NCBI GenBank assembly: GCA_963748295.1
Contig: CAVVIH010000005.1
Coordinates: 186,001-250,000, forward strand
Origin: CAVVIH01 sp963748295
GTDB taxonomy: Bacteria; Acidobacteriota; Vicinamibacteria; Vicinamibacterales; 2-12-FULL-66-21
Length of the DNA stretch: 64,000 bases
Direction of reading: 5' to 3'
The notes beneath the pieces were generated by a model that was given only the letters and a program-made list of their open reading frames with translations, ran no database searches and was not told the origin of the DNA. Of this stretch, positions 36,140-48,019 are shown in pieces (position 1 is the first letter of the stretch; every line of letters starts with the position of its first letter). A program made the translations under genes and the position numbers.

Positions 36140-38191
36140 CTATTCTTTTCCCATTATAAGCATGCGGAACTCATCTTCTTCGAGGATGGGAACCCCCAGT
36201 TCCGTCGCCTTGTCACGTTTCCTGCCAGGATCGGCCCCAACGACCAGGTAGGCAGTCTTTCGGCTGACCGAGCCCGAGACTTTCCCCCCCAGCGCCTCGA
36301 TTTTCGCTTCCGCCTCCTCGCGGGTCATCGTCGCGAGCGTTCCAGTGAGCACGAAGGCCTTCCCGGCCAGCGTTTGCGCGCCGGCGGGCTCCGGGGCGCT
36401 CGACTCGATGTTGACGCCCGCGTCGCGGAGCCGCTCGAGCAGCTCCCGGTTGCGCGGCTCATCCAGAAAATCGCGCACTGACCTTGCAACGACCGGGCCG
36501 ATGTCGTTGACCCGCTCGAACGATTCGATCGGCGCCGACATCAGCGCCTCGAGGGTCCGGAAGGCGCGGGCGAGGGCCTGCGCGCCGCGCTCGCCGACGT
36601 GACGGATGCCGACCGCGAAGATCAGTCTCCAGAAATCGTTCTGCTTGCTCCGCTCGATCTGTTCGACGAGCTTCGCCGCCGACTTGTCGCCCAAGCGGCG
36701 CTTCAACTCGCGTCCCTCGCGGAGCGACACGCTGGTCAGGTTGGCGAGCGCGTCCCGGTCGAGCCGGTACAGGTCGGCGAAGTCGCGCACCATGCCGGTG
36801 GTAATCAGCTGATCGACGAGCGACTCGCCCAGGCCTTCGATGTTCATCGCGCGGCGCGACGCGAAGTGCTCGAGCCCGCGGCGGATTTTCGCCGGGCAGG
36901 ACGAGTTCGGGCACCGCCAGACAACCTCGCCTTCGGGCTTGTGCAGCGCGCTGTCGCAGAACGGGCATTCCCTGGGCATCACCCACGGCTGCGAGTCGGC
37001 GGGCCGCTTCGAGAGGACGGGCTCGACCACTTTCGGGATGACGTCGCCGCCCTTCTCGACGATGACGGTGTCCCGCTCGCGCAGGTCGCGCCTCGCGATC
37101 TCCTGTTCGTTGTGGAGCGTGGCGAGGGAGACAGTGGATCCGCCAAGCTTCACCGGCGCCAGCTCGGCGTACGGCGTCGCCGCGCCGGTGCGGCCGATAT
37201 TCACCTTGATCGCGAGCAGCGTCGTCTCACGCCGCTCGGCGGGGAACTTGAACGCGACCGCCCAGCGTGGGAACTTCGATGTCGATCCGAGACGCTCGCG
37301 CAGCGCGAGATCGTCCACTTTGATGACGACGCCGTCGGTATCGAAGTCGAGCGCGCGCCGCTGGTCCTGCCATTCGTGGCAGAACGCGAGGAGATCTTCG
37401 ATCCCGCGGCATCGCCGCCAGTGCAGCTCGACCGGCAGTCCCCAGGCCGCGAGCGCCTCGAGGGTCTCCGCGTGGCGCTGGCGTTCGCTGGCGCCGGGTC
37501 CGACGAGCTGATAGACGAAGGCCCTCAGGCCGCGCCGCCTGACGACAGCTGGGATCGAGACTTCGCATCGTGCCAGCGGCGGAGTTCCTGGGGTTGGCGA
37601 AGGCAGGCTCGCCGCTTTCCTCACGCTCGCGGTTCACGCGATCGAATTCCTTGCGCGGCAGGTAGATCTCGCCACGCACTTCGACCAGCCCTGTCGGCCC
37701 CCCTTTGAGCCGGCGCGGCACGCCCGACACCGCGACGATGTTGGAGGTGACGTCCTCGCCCCGCGTCCCGTCGCCGCGCGTGACGCCGCGCAGCAGCGCA
37801 CGGTTTTCGTAGGTCAGCGCGATACTGAGGCCATCGATTTTCAATTCGGCAACGTAGTCGACCGGCTCTTCGGGCGGCAGCACCGCGCCGATGCCTCTGC
37901 GGACGCGTTCCTCGAACTCGCGCAGCTCCGCTTCCGATACGCGTTGTCGAGACTGAGCATCGGCACCAGATGCTCGGCGCTGGCGAACCCCTCGACCGGG
38001 CGCCCGCCGACGCGCTGGGTCGGCGAGTCGGGCGTGACGAGATCGGGGTACTGTTCCTCGAGCGCCTCGAGCTCCCGCATCAGCTCGTCGAACGACGCGT
38101 CGCTGATCTCGGGCGCGCTCTGCTCGTAATACAGGTCTTCGTGGCGCCTGATCTCGGCGCGCAGTTGCTGAAGGCGATCGATGGGATCCAC
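36140..38191 (-). CDS. ligA: NAD-dependent DNA ligase LigA, frameshifted
   Basis: About 684 codons in three frames covering a complete LigA: the Ia and adenylation domain with the AMP-lysine in AELKIDGLS, OB-fold segments (FPRWAVAFKFP), the four-Cys zinc finger (CPFCDSAL and CPNSSCPAKIRRG), helix-hairpin-helix repeats, and a C-terminal BRCT domain (GKAFVLTGTLATMTREEAE). Breaks are near 37940, where one missing base in GCGTATCGGAAG would restore NAYSEAELREF, and near 37550, where one extra A in GATCCCAGC would give SLDPAVVRRRGLRAF. The enzyme is essential for joining Okazaki fragments, so sequencing errors are the likely cause. The start is GTG at 38191, 4 nt after the polyprenyl synthase stop. 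Confidence 0.92.
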
Positions 38192-38195
38192 GCCG

Positions 38196-39230
<1,035 letters not shown>

Positions 39231-39262
39231 AATACTGGACTTTTGCGCGGAGTGTCAACGCG

Positions 39263-40057
39263 CTAAGCCGTTTGAAGGGAAACAGTTGGACCAAGGAAAG
39301 CGGCGAAATTCCGGGTCGTGGCGTCGGCCACGGCGGCCGGATCGGTGCCGCGAGCGGTGGCGATGACCTCGGCCACCCGGGCCACGAACGCCGGCTCGTT
39401 GCGCTTACCCCGGAACGGCACCGGCGCCAGATACGGGGCATCCGTTTCGATGAGCAGCCGGTCGGCGGGCACCATGGCCGCGACGCGCCGAAGCTCCTCG
39501 GCCCTCGGAAACGTCACGATGCCCGAGAGCGACACGTAGAAGCCGATGTCCAGCGCCCGGCGCGCCATCGCCACGTCGCCCGTGAAGCAGTGAAACACGC
39601 CGCGAACCTTGCCCGCGCCGGTGTCTTTCAGCACGGCGAACGTATCGTCGGTCGCTTCGCGCGTATGGATGATCACCGGACGATCGAGGTCGACGGCCAG
39701 CGCCACCTGCGCCTCGAAGATGCGGGCCTGCACGTCGCGCGGCGAGAAGTCGTAGTGATAGTCGAGCCCGATTTCGCCGATCGCCACCGCGCGCTCGGTT
39801 TCGACGCTCCGCCTGACCAGCGCCGCGGCGTCGTCCGCGCTGCCGGCCTTCGCCGCGGTGTGCGGGTGCACGCCAACCGAGAATTTCACCGCCGGCCAGA
39901 GCTGCCGCAGCCGCGTCGCGGCGTCCGACTCGGGCTGGTCGCCCGCGGCGAGAATGCACAACGCTCCCGACACGTCCGCCGCCTTCGCGCGGTCGATCAC
40001 CGCGTCGAGATCCGCGGCGAACTCTTCCCCGGCGAGGTGACAGTGGCTATCGATCAT
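39263..40057 (-). CDS. tatD: TatD-family metal-dependent hydrolase
   Basis: A 264-residue TIM-barrel hydrolase. Metal ligands are visible in MIDSHCHL (His-x-His), GEIGLDYHYD (Glu), PVIIHTREA and GVFHCFTGD (His), and LLIETDAPYLAPVP (Asp). TatD proteins are 3'-5' exonucleases or D-tyrosyl-tRNA-related deoxyribonucleases acting in DNA quality control. The start at 40057 matches the family N-terminus exactly. The sequence before it is a GAGCTCGG word array, and no clear Shine-Dalgarno is present, so translation may depend on coupling with metG upstream. Confidence 0.95.
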   Translation of the reverse strand: MIDSHCHLAGEEFAADLDAVIDRAKAADVSGALCILAAGDQPESDAATRLRQLWPAVKFSVGVHPHTAAKAGSADDAAALVRRSVETERAVAIGEIGLDYHYDFSPRDVQARIFEAQVALAVDLDRPVIIHTREATDDTFAVLKDTGAGKVRGVFHCFTGDVAMARRALDIGFYVSLSGIVTFPRAEELRRVAAMVPADRLLIETDAPYLAPVPFRGKRNEPAFVARVAEVIATARGTDPAAVADATTRNFAAFLGPTVSLQTA

Positions 40058-40060
40058 TTC

Positions 40061-40130
40061 GGGAGCTCGGGAGTTCGGAGCTCGGGAGCTCGGGGCTCGG
40101 CAGCTCGGCAGCTCGGGAGCTCGGGGCTCG
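40061..40130. repeat. GAGCTCGG word array between metG and tatD
   Basis: About eight degenerate 9-nt copies (GGGAGCTCG, GGCAGCTCG, GGGGCTCG). It begins about 12 nt after the metG stop and reaches to 3 nt before the tatD ATG, occupying its ribosome-binding region. Confidence 0.8.
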
Positions 40131-40142
40131 CCGCGCGGATCA

Positions 40143-42087
40143 TTAACGAACCCGCGTTCCAGGGGCGACCTCCTGATCGAAGCCGACCAGCATCGGCTTG
40201 CCGCCATCGGGACTCGCGGCGAGGACCATGCCGTTCGACTCGATGCCCATCAGCTTCGCGGGCTTCAGGTTGAACACCATCACGATCGTCCGGCCGACGA
40301 GTGCTTCGGGCTCGTACGATTCCGCGATCCCGGCGACGAGCGTCCGCTGTTCGGTGCCGACGTCGATCGAGAGCTTCACGAGCTTGCGGGAATTCGGCAC
40401 TTTCTCGGCAGTCAACACCTTCGCTACCCGCAGCTCGACTTTCATGAAGTCGTCGATCGTGATTTTGTCCGACCCTGCCGCGGCTGGCGCGGCTGGAGCC
40501 GGTGCGGCCGGCGCCGGGACGCCCGTCGATGGCTGCTCCGTCTTTGACTGTTCCACTCTTTTGCTCCTGTCTGTTTCGGCCCGCGGCCAGATCGCGTCCC
40601 CCTTGATGAGCACGCGCTCCCCCGCCGGACGCCAGCGGCCGTCGCGATCGAGCCGCAACTCGGTGCTCGGCGCGCCGACACGCCGCAGGATCTCGGCCGA
40701 CGACGAAGGCATGACCGGCGAGAGCAGGACCGCGGCAAGCCGGACCGCTTCGGCCGCATCGAAGAGCACCTGCGTCAGCTCGTCCGCCGCGTCCGGGTTC
40801 TTCGCCAGCGCCCAGGGCGCCTTCGTCGCGATGTACTCGTTGGTCGCATCCACCAGCCGGAACGCCGCCGCGGCGCCGGTGTGAATCGCGAGCGCGTCCA
40901 TCGCCTCGCGATATTGCCGCGCGACCTCTTCGCCGATCAGGCCGAGACGATCGCTGCCGCGTCCTGTCGGCACCACGCGTCCGTTGCGATACTGGTTGGC
41001 CATCGCCGTCACGCGGCTGACGAGGTTGCCCAGGTTGTTCGCGAGATCGGCGTTGTAGCGCTCGTCGAAGCGATCCCAATCGAAATCACCGTCGCCCCCG
41101 AACACGATCTCCTTCGCGAGATACAGCCGCAGCGGATCGACGCCGCGCCGCTTCGCGGCGTCGAGCGGATCGACGATCGTGCCGGGATTCGACTTGCTCA
41201 TCCGCTGGCCGCCGACGGTCATGAAGCCGTGGGCGAACACCTTGCGCGGAAGCGGCAGCCCGGCGCTCATCAGCATCGCCGGCCAGATCACCGTGTGAAA
41301 CCGGGTGATGTCCTTGCCGACCACGTGCAGATCGGCAGGCCACCATTTCCCGAACGTGGCCGCGTCGCCGCCGAGGCCGACCGCCGACGCGTAATTGATC
41401 AGCGCATCGAACCAGACATAGACGACGCTTTTCGGATCCCACGGCAGCGGAATACCCCATGACTGTCCGGCGCGGCTGACCGAAATGTCCTCCAGCCCGC
41501 CCTCGAGCAGCCGAAGCTGCTCGTTCCGCCGCACGTCGGGCTCGAAGAACTCCGGATTCTTCGTGAACAGCTCGAGCAGCGGCTGCTGATACTTCGACAG
41601 CCTGAAGAAATAGTTCTTCTCCTTGATCCACTGCGGCTCGGTTTGCGGATGCAGCGGGCAGCGGCCGTCGACCAGCTCTTTTTCCGGCTTGAACGCCTCG
41701 CAGCCGACGCAGTACCAGCCTTCGTAGACCCCTTCGTAGATGTCGCCGGCGGCGTGGATGCGCCGGGCCAGGTCGGTGACGCCGGCCTTGTGGCGCGGTT
41801 CGGTCGTCCGGATGAAATCGTCGTAGGACAGATCGAGCGCCCGCCACGTCCGCTGGAACATCTCGTCCATGCGATCGCAATACGCGAGCGGGTCGAGCCC
41901 CTGCTCCACCGCGCTCTTGTAGACGTTCTGCGAGTGCTCGTCATTCCCCATCACGAACCAGCGTGTCGGCGCCGGCCAGACGCTTGTATCGCGCGATCAC
42001 GTCGGCGCAGACCTTCTCGTAGGCCGTGCCGAGGTGGGGGCGGCTGTTGACGTAGTCGATGGCGGTTGTCAGGTAGAAGCGGGACAT
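40143..42087 (-). CDS. metG: methionyl-tRNA synthetase, frameshifted
   Basis: About 648 codons with one frame break. N-terminus: MSRFYLTTAIDYVNSRPHLG with the HIGH-like HLG, then YEKVCADVIARYKRLAG. The class I signature KMSKS occurs as QRMSKSNPGTIVDP. Zinc-binding residues lie in CVGCEAFKPEKELVDGRCPL. A C-terminal EMAP/MetG-beta tRNA-binding domain (about 535-648) has VELRVAKVLTAEKVPNSRKL. The break is near 41967, where one extra C in GACACGCTGG interrupts ADTWFVMGNDEHSQN. The gene is essential, so an indel error is likely. It lies 30 nt downstream of larC. Confidence 0.94.
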
Positions 42088-42117
42088 GAGAATTCGAATC
42101 GAAAGCGAAATGGGACG

Positions 42118-43388
42118 CTAGGAGCCGGCACCATCGAGCCAGGCCTTGGTCGCAATGGCCTGGACGTCTTTCAAGGGTATCCGGCGCTCGGCGGCGGCGC
42201 GCGCACAGTCGTCGAACTCCGGCGCCGCGTTGAACACCCGGCCGTCGCGGCTCGCGACCTTGAATCTGATCGGTCCGACCGGCGTGTTCACGACGCGGAC
42301 CTCCCGCGTCAGGCACTCGCGCTGCACTTCCCGATACCGCACGCCGATCGTCGTCGTCTCGGCGAACAGCACGGCGGAAACCGCCTCACGCGTCGCCGGG
42401 GCGCTCAGGACCGTCACCAGCGTGCCGGGGCGGTTCTTCTTCATCTGCACCGGCGCGTAAAACACGTCCAGCGCGCCCGCTTCGAACAGCCGATCCATCA
42501 GCGGTCCGAACAGCTGCGGGTTCATGTCGTCGATTTCGCATTCGAGCACGACGATCGGTTCGACCGCGCGCGCGCCGGCGGCCTCGCCCACCATCACGCG
42601 AAGGACGTTCGGATGGTTCTTCACGTCGCGATCGCCTGCGCCGTAGCCCACGGCGTCCAGCCGCATCGCCGGCAGCGGCCCGAAGCTGCGCGCGTACTCG
42701 GTTATCAGCAGCGCGCCGGTCGGCGTGACCAGCTCCGAGGCGACGGCGCCCGAATAGACGGGCGCGCCACGCAGCAGCCGCGCCGTCGCCGGCGCGGGCA
42801 CGGGAAACACGCCGTGCGCGCACTTGACCGTCCCGCTGCCAACGTTTAATGGCGACGACATCACCTGGTCGGCGCCAAGCCACTCCATGGCGTGCACCGC
42901 GCCGACGATGTCGATGATCGAGTCGAGCGCGCCAACCTCGTGCAGGTGCACGTTTCTCGAGCGGCATCTGGTGAATCTCGGCCTCCGCTTCGGCCAGCCG
43001 TTCGAACAGGCGCACCGCGCGCTCCTTCCCTTCCTTCGAGAGCGCCGAACGGCCGATGAACCCGGCGATCTCCTTCAGGCTGTGATGATGGTGCGCGTGA
43101 TCGTGGCTGTGGCCGTGATCGTGATGGACGTGATGATGTTCTGCGTGATCGTGTTCGGGCGTTGGGAGTTGGGCGTTGGCGAGTTGTCGCTGGTTCGGAC
43201 ACGCTGAACTTCGTGGCGCTTACACCTGCTCTGAGCACACGCTCCGCCGAGACGTGGCCGTAGTCGATCGCCAGGCTGCCGAGCGCGCTGCGGAGCGATT
43301 CGAGCGGAAGACCCAGATCGAGCATCGCGCCAAGCACCATGTCGCCGGATGCGCCCGAGAAGCAATCGAAGTACGCCGTCTTCGCCAA
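42118..43388 (-). CDS. larC: LarC nickel-pincer cofactor chelatase, frameshifted
   Basis: About 423 codons over three frames. The N-terminus AKTAYFDCFSGASGDMVLGA is the LarC hallmark, with TTG as start codon directly after the radC stop. A His-rich metal segment (EHDHAEHHHVHHDHGHSHDH) lies near 43090-43170 and the C-terminal domain has HLHEVGALDSIIDIVGA. LarC inserts nickel into the pyridinium-dithiocarboxylate cofactor of lactate racemase and its relatives. Breaks are near 43175, beside an AACTCCCAACGCC word stretch inside the gene, and near 42957, where GAGAAACGTG probably has one extra A. In lactobacilli LarC is made by programmed frameshifting, but the second break here has no such precedent. 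Confidence 0.88.
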
Positions 43389-44056
43389 CTAAATCAGCCC
43401 CTTCTCCTTCAAACTGCAGAACCGGACACCCGCGAGAATCACGTGATCGATCACGTCGATCCCCATCAGCACGCCGGCCGCGATCAGGCGGCGCGTCAGC
43501 AGCACATCGTCCGCGCTCGGCTCCGGATCTCCCGACGGATGATTGTGGAACAGCACGAGCGCCGCCGCGCCGGCCGCGGTGGCTTCGCGAAAGATCTCTC
43601 GCGGGTGCACGATGCTGGCGTCGAGCGTGCCGACCGACACGACCGTGGTCCGCAGGACGCGATGCTTGGTGTCGAGCAGGACGACGCCGAACTGCTCGAC
43701 CGGGCGGTTCCCATAGTGCGGCAGCAGCAGCTCCGCCGCGTGCGCGCGGCGTCTTCAGTCTGCACCCGCTGCCGCCCGGCGCGGGTCAGCGTGCGCCGTC
43801 CGAGCTCGACGGCGGCGAGCACCTGCGCCGCGCGCGCTGGCCCGATGCCCGGCAGGCGCGCAAGTCGTCCGGCGCGGGCGCGGGCAGGCCGTCGATGCCG
43901 CCGATGCGACGAGCAGCACGTTGGCGAGGTCGAGCGCGCTCGCGCGCGGCTGCCCGTGTCCGAGCACGATCGCGACCAGCTCGTTGTCGCCGAGCGCCGC
44001 GCGCCAAGCCGTTGCAGCTTTTCGCGCGGCCGATCGTGCGGCGCAACGGTCTTCAT
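43389..44056 (-). CDS. radC: RadC-family JAB/MPN domain protein, multiply frameshifted
   Basis: About 222 codons broken into several frames. The N-terminus is MKTVAPHDRPREKLQRLGA, then GDNELVAIVLGHG, a helix-hairpin-helix stretch (GIGPARAAQVLAAVELGRR) and the C-terminal JAB1/MPN metal site HNHPSGDPEPSADD followed by VIDHVILAG. RadC proteins have a putative metallo-hydrolase fold; their proposed DNA-repair role remains unsettled. All sequence blocks are present in order, so the frame changes (one is a missing base near 43990) look technical. It shares a divergent intergenic region with the lipoprotein at 44169 and abuts larC. Confidence 0.85.
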
Positions 44057-44066
44057 CGTACACCAT

Positions 44067-44152
44067 CCCTTCGACTCGCTTCGCTCAGGGCAGGCCCTCC
44101 GCTTCGCTCGCTCGGGCTGGCCTCCGGCGGGCTTCGCTCAGGGCAGGCCCTG
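44067..44152. repeat. REP-like palindromic element
   Basis: CTTCGCTCAGGGCAGGCCCT occurs twice in direct orientation (about 44079-44098 and 44132-44151), separated by CGCTTCGCTCGCTCGGGC-type sequence. The arms CCCTTCGACTCG and CTCAGGG are complementary. It lies between the divergent radC and lipoprotein genes. Confidence 0.6.
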
Positions 44153-44168
44153 TTATACTTCCGGTTCG

Positions 44169-44732
44169 ATGCGTCGCCTTGTCCGTTGTGCTCAGCGCGC
44201 TGCTGTTGTGCGCTGCGTGTTCCGAACCTCCACAGAAAGAGATCGATAGCGCCCAGGGAGCCGTCGACGCGGCGCGTGCGGCGGGCGCGGAGCGCTACGC
44301 CACAACCGAGTTCACCGCGGCAACGACCTCGCTCCAGCAGGCGCACGACGCCGTCGCCAGAGGGACTACCGCACGGCGTTGTCGCGCGCAATGAACGCGA
44401 ACGAACGCGCGCAGGAAGCCGCGCGACAGGCCGCCGACGGCAAAGCGAAATCGCGCGCACGAAGCGGAAGGCGGGCTAACGCCGCGACAACGGCACTCCA
44501 TCAGCTGCGACGCGATCAAGCCGCCGGAGCCAGCAAACAGCCACACAGCTCGCATCGCCCGCAGCTGCCGGCCAGCGATCGAGGCAACCTGCAAGAAGCG
44601 CGCGCACACATCGCGGCCGAGCGCTACCTCGAGGCGTCAGCGACGCTGAAGAACATGATCCCGCAAGTGAACGCGCAAATCGCGAGCTCAACGACAGCGC
44701 GTCCAAGGTCCGCGCCCCGCAAGCGCCGCTAA
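44169..44732 (+). CDS. lipoprotein with alanine-rich helical domain (DUF4398-like), frameshifted
   Basis: About 188 codons. A lipoprotein signal is visible as SVVLSALLLCAACSEPP, with lipidated Cys before Ser-Glu-Pro. The mature part is a coiled, Ala/Glu-rich helix: SAQGAVDAARAAGAERYA, then AATTSLQQAHDAVA and AMNANERAQEAARQAADGKA, resembling DUF4398 lipoproteins of the outer membrane. Frame changes occur near 44180 (the ATG and the signal peptide are one base out of register) and near 44371 (one missing base restores AQRDYRTALSRAMN). The last third may hold further indels, so the exact C-terminus is uncertain. Confidence 0.65.
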
Positions 44733-44796
44733 TCGGCGTCACTGATCGCAGTTGCCGCAACGGCACCCGATTCAGGGTGCGCAGTTCCTGCCTTCG

Positions 44797-44852
44797 CAAA
44801 CTCCCAATCGCAATTCCAGAATCGCCCGATGGGTTGGAAGTTGGAGTCATTT
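44797..44852. repeat. imperfect AACTCCC/GGAGTT inverted words between convergent genes
   Basis: AAACTCCCAATCG on the left and GGTTGGAAGTTGGAG on the right form a weak inverted pair between the lipoprotein and transporter gene ends. It is the most decayed example of the AACTCCC word family. Confidence 0.4.
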
Positions 44853-44881
44853 TGCATTAGTTTTAGAGTTGAGATTGCCCG

Positions 44882-46410
44882 CTACACGAACCGCCCTAGC
44901 ACCATAGGCATCACGATGATGATGAAGCCGACGATGTCGAGCACGATGCCGTGCCGCATCATCTGTGTGATCGGAACGTGGCCGGAGCTGTAGACGATCG
45001 CATTCGGTGGAGTCGAGATTGGCATCATGAAACCCATCGACGCGCCGAGCGTCGCGCCGAGCGCGGGCTCCAGGGGATCGACGCCGGCGGCCTGCGCGAC
45101 CGCGATGGCGACCGGCACGATCATGTTGGCGGAAGCAGTGTTCGACGCCGTTTCGGACATGACGATCGCCACGGCCGTGAACAGGATGGTCAGCGACGCG
45201 GTCGATTCGGCGGGCAGCCACGCGGTGATGCCTCGGCCCATCGCGCTGGCCAGCCCGGTGGAGAACGCCAGCTCGCCCATCGCCAGTCCGCCGCCAAACA
45301 GCAGGATGATGCCCCAGTCGATCCGGACCGCCTGCTCCCACGTCAGCGTGAACTTCCGCGCCCGCCAATGCACCGGCAGGAAGAACAGCAGGATGGCTCC
45401 CACCATTGCGGCAACGGACTCCGGCACGGCGGCACGCGTAAGCCTGCGCGAGCGTCGATTCCCGGCCGGTCGCCGCCTCCATCACGTTCAGGACGCCTGG
45501 CAGCAGCCAGAGCGTCACCGTGATGCCGAACGCGATCAGCGTGTTGCGCTGCCCGGCGACAGCGGACCCAGCCGCCGCAATTCTTCGCGAAAGCGATCGG
45601 TCTTGTGCGCCTCGAGCGAGACACCCCGCAGCAATCCGATGCGGAAGTAAAGAACAGGCAGGCGAATACCAGAAGCACCACCGGCACGCCGAGCGTCATC
45701 CACTGGAAGAACGAAATCTCGATGCCGGCGATCCGGCTCAGCATGCCGATGCCGATCAGGTTCGGCGGCGTGCCGATTGGCGTCCCATGCCGCCGACGGA
45801 AGCGCCAAAGGAGGCCATCAGCATCATCGCCATCGCGAAATTGCGGCTGCCCTGCTTCGCCTTCCTTCCCCTCCGTCAGGTGCGCGACGATCGAGAGGCC
45901 GATCGGAAACATCATCGCCGTCGTCGCGGTGTTGCTGATCCACATCGAGATGACGCACGCCACAAACCCAAAGACGAGCACGATCCGCGCTGGCGCTGCC
46001 GCCGACGAGCCGTGAAGACAGCGCGCCGAACGCGATCCGCCGATCGATGCCGTGCACGAACATCGCTTCGGCGAGCATGAAGCTGCCAATGAACAGGAAG
46101 ATGATCGGATCGGCAAACGGCGCGAACGCCGTTCGTCGCCGGCACGACCCGAAGAGGATGACGCCAGCACCGGGCCGATGAGCGCGGTAACCGCGAGCGG
46201 CAGCGCTTCCGTCACCCACAGGACCACCATCATCGCGAGAACGGCCGCCAGGCTGTGCGCCGGCTGCGGAACTGGAATCGGCGCGATCAGGAGCGCGGCG
46301 AGCACGAGCGGCGCGAGCACGAGGCCGGCGGTGCGGCGTCGCCGGTTGAACAGTTCTTCGGCCGGAGAGTACGCCTCGACCGCCCCACCTGGCTGATGGA
46401 GGCTGCGCAT
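44882..46410 (-). CDS. DASS/SLC13-family sodium-coupled carboxylate transporter, frameshifted
   Basis: About 509 codons in several frames, with about 11-12 hydrophobic helices. Both Ser-Asn-Thr signatures of the divalent anion:sodium symporter family are present: WISNTATTAMMFPIGL and SETASNTASANMIVPVAIA. Other family blocks are ADPIIFLFIGSFMLAEAM, GTPPNLIGIGML and DWGIILLFGGGLAMGELAF. It would import dicarboxylates, tricarboxylates or sulfate with sodium. The probable start at 46410 (MRSLHQPGG) lies in a TGATG junction with dapF. Several single-base indels interrupt it; all blocks occur in order, so decay is unlikely. Confidence 0.85.
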
Positions 46411-47213
46411 CAGGAAAGATTCGCGTCCCGGCCAGGAGATCTCCGCGATGAGGACCGCGGAACCCGTGAGGTAGAGCCCCTCGTCCGTCCACTCGACGCG
46501 CTGGGTTCCACCCGGCGAGACGATCTGCAGATCGCGTGATGCGCCGCCGTAGCGGATCGCGGCAACCGCTGCCGCGCAGGCGCCGGTTCCCGAGGCTTCG
46601 GTCGGCCCGACACCCCGCTCCCAGATCAGGATCCGCACGCGATCCGGCGCCTCGACGATCGCGAGCTCGACGTTCGTGCCCTCAGGGAAGTGCGGATGCG
46701 ACGGCGAGCGGAGCCGCAATGGAACGCAGGCGCTCCTCGTTGACTTCGCCGAGCACGACGCACTGCGGATTGCCGACGCGAAGCGTGACAGCGTCGACCT
46801 CGCGACCGCCGACGGAAAGGCGGACCCGGTCGACCTGTTCCGGCTGGCCCATCGCCGCCCTGAACGGTAGGTGTCCGGCCTGACCGCTCGAGCAGATGAG
46901 TGTCTTGATGCCGGCATCGGTTTCGATCTCGATCGATGCGCCCGGCCGAGTTCCCTCGCTGCCGCGACCCAGGCGGCAAGGCAGCGAACGCCGTTGCCGG
47001 AGATCTCCGACGGGCTGCCATCCGCGTTCAGGAGCCGCATCGTGACGTGGTTCTGCGGCGGCGCTGTAGATGATCAGGCCGTCGGCGCCGATGCCGCGGT
47101 GACGATCGCATGACCGCCCGCGCCAGCGCCGGATGATCCGCGTGTGCCTCCGTCTCGCGCCGATCGACGAGCAGGAAATCGTTGCCAAACGCGTGCGCTT
47201 TGACCAGCTTCAT
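46410..47213 (-). CDS. dapF: diaminopimelate epimerase, frameshifted
   Basis: About 268 codons. The start MKLVKAHAFGNDFLLVDRRE is typical. Catalytic cysteines occur in ISGNGVRCLAAW and EASGTGACAAAVAAI. DapF converts LL- to meso-diaminopimelate for lysine and peptidoglycan. Several indels interrupt the middle third. At the 3' end the present reading runs without a stop into the transporter frame, but removing one upstream base gives TGA overlapping the transporter ATG (TGATG at 46412-46408). The ATG overlaps the methyltransferase stop (ATGA), so the three genes form one coupled operon. Confidence 0.88.
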
Positions 47214-47986
47214 TTCTTGCAGAACGCCAGCAGGTGCCAGCCGAAGCGGCGCACCATCGACCGCGGCAGCGCGTTGAAGGTTCCGACGAAGAACGTGTTG
47301 AACAGGAGCGCCCTTCCATCCGCCATGGAGCCGCGACTTTACCGGGAACCGCTCCTCGACGATGCGGACCTCACGGAATCCGTTGAGCAGGTCGCGGAAT
47401 TCCGCCGCGCTGTATTTCTTCAGCACCGGCGCACCCTCGTGCTCGAGCGGCACCTTCATCAGTTTGGACAGCGCATTCAACCAGGACACCCGGTTGTAGA
47501 CCTGGAAGATGGCCTCGCCGCCCGGCTTCAGCACGCGGAGGCATTCCGTCACCAGCGTGGCGTCACTCCCGGTGTACTGGACGACGCCGTGCGCGTAGAC
47601 AAAGATCGAAGGTGGCTGCCTCGAACGGCAGCCGCTCGCCGTCGGCCTCGCGGAGGTCCGCTTCGAGGTTCTGCTGTTCGAAATTCTGGCGCGCGAGCGC
47701 GATTGCCGACGATGAGATGTCGACGCCGGTGACGATCGCGCCGCCGCGCGCGAACCGCATGAGATCGGTTCCGGCGCCGCAGCCGACTTCGAGCACGCGT
47801 TTACCGCGATATCCGTCGAAGCGGCACGAGCCGAAGCAGGTGATGGAGCTTCTCGAAGTGATACTGATCGAGATCCGCGAAGAATCCCGGCGATCCCACC
47901 GGGTGTTTGGTGATCTCGAGATCGTGTATGTGCCGGTTCCAGTAATCCCTGACGTCGGCTGTGGTGGGAGCGCCCTGAGGTGACAC
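47210..47986 (-). CDS. class I SAM-dependent methyltransferase, frameshifted
   Basis: About 258 codons over several frames. The GTG start gives VRDYWNRHIHDLEITKHPVG, a segment typical of small-molecule methyltransferases near glycan or lipid genes. The SAM site is RVLEVGCGAGTDLMRFAR with GVDISSSAIALARQNFE. Later blocks are VYAHGVVQYTGSDATLVTE, LRVLKPGGEAIFQVYNR and NALPRSMVRRFGWHLLAFCK. The stop overlaps the dapF ATG by 4 nt. Only 33 nt separate it from the divergent glpD. The substrate is unknown; ubiquinone-type or lipid methylation are possibilities. Confidence 0.82.
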
Positions 47987-48019
47987 GCAGCACTACTATA
48001 GAATAAAAACCCTGCTCTC

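Noticed and set aside
40061..40130. CRISPR array
   Set aside because: Units are 7-10 nt, degenerate and contiguous, with no unique spacers and no cas genes. The same applies to the other word arrays.
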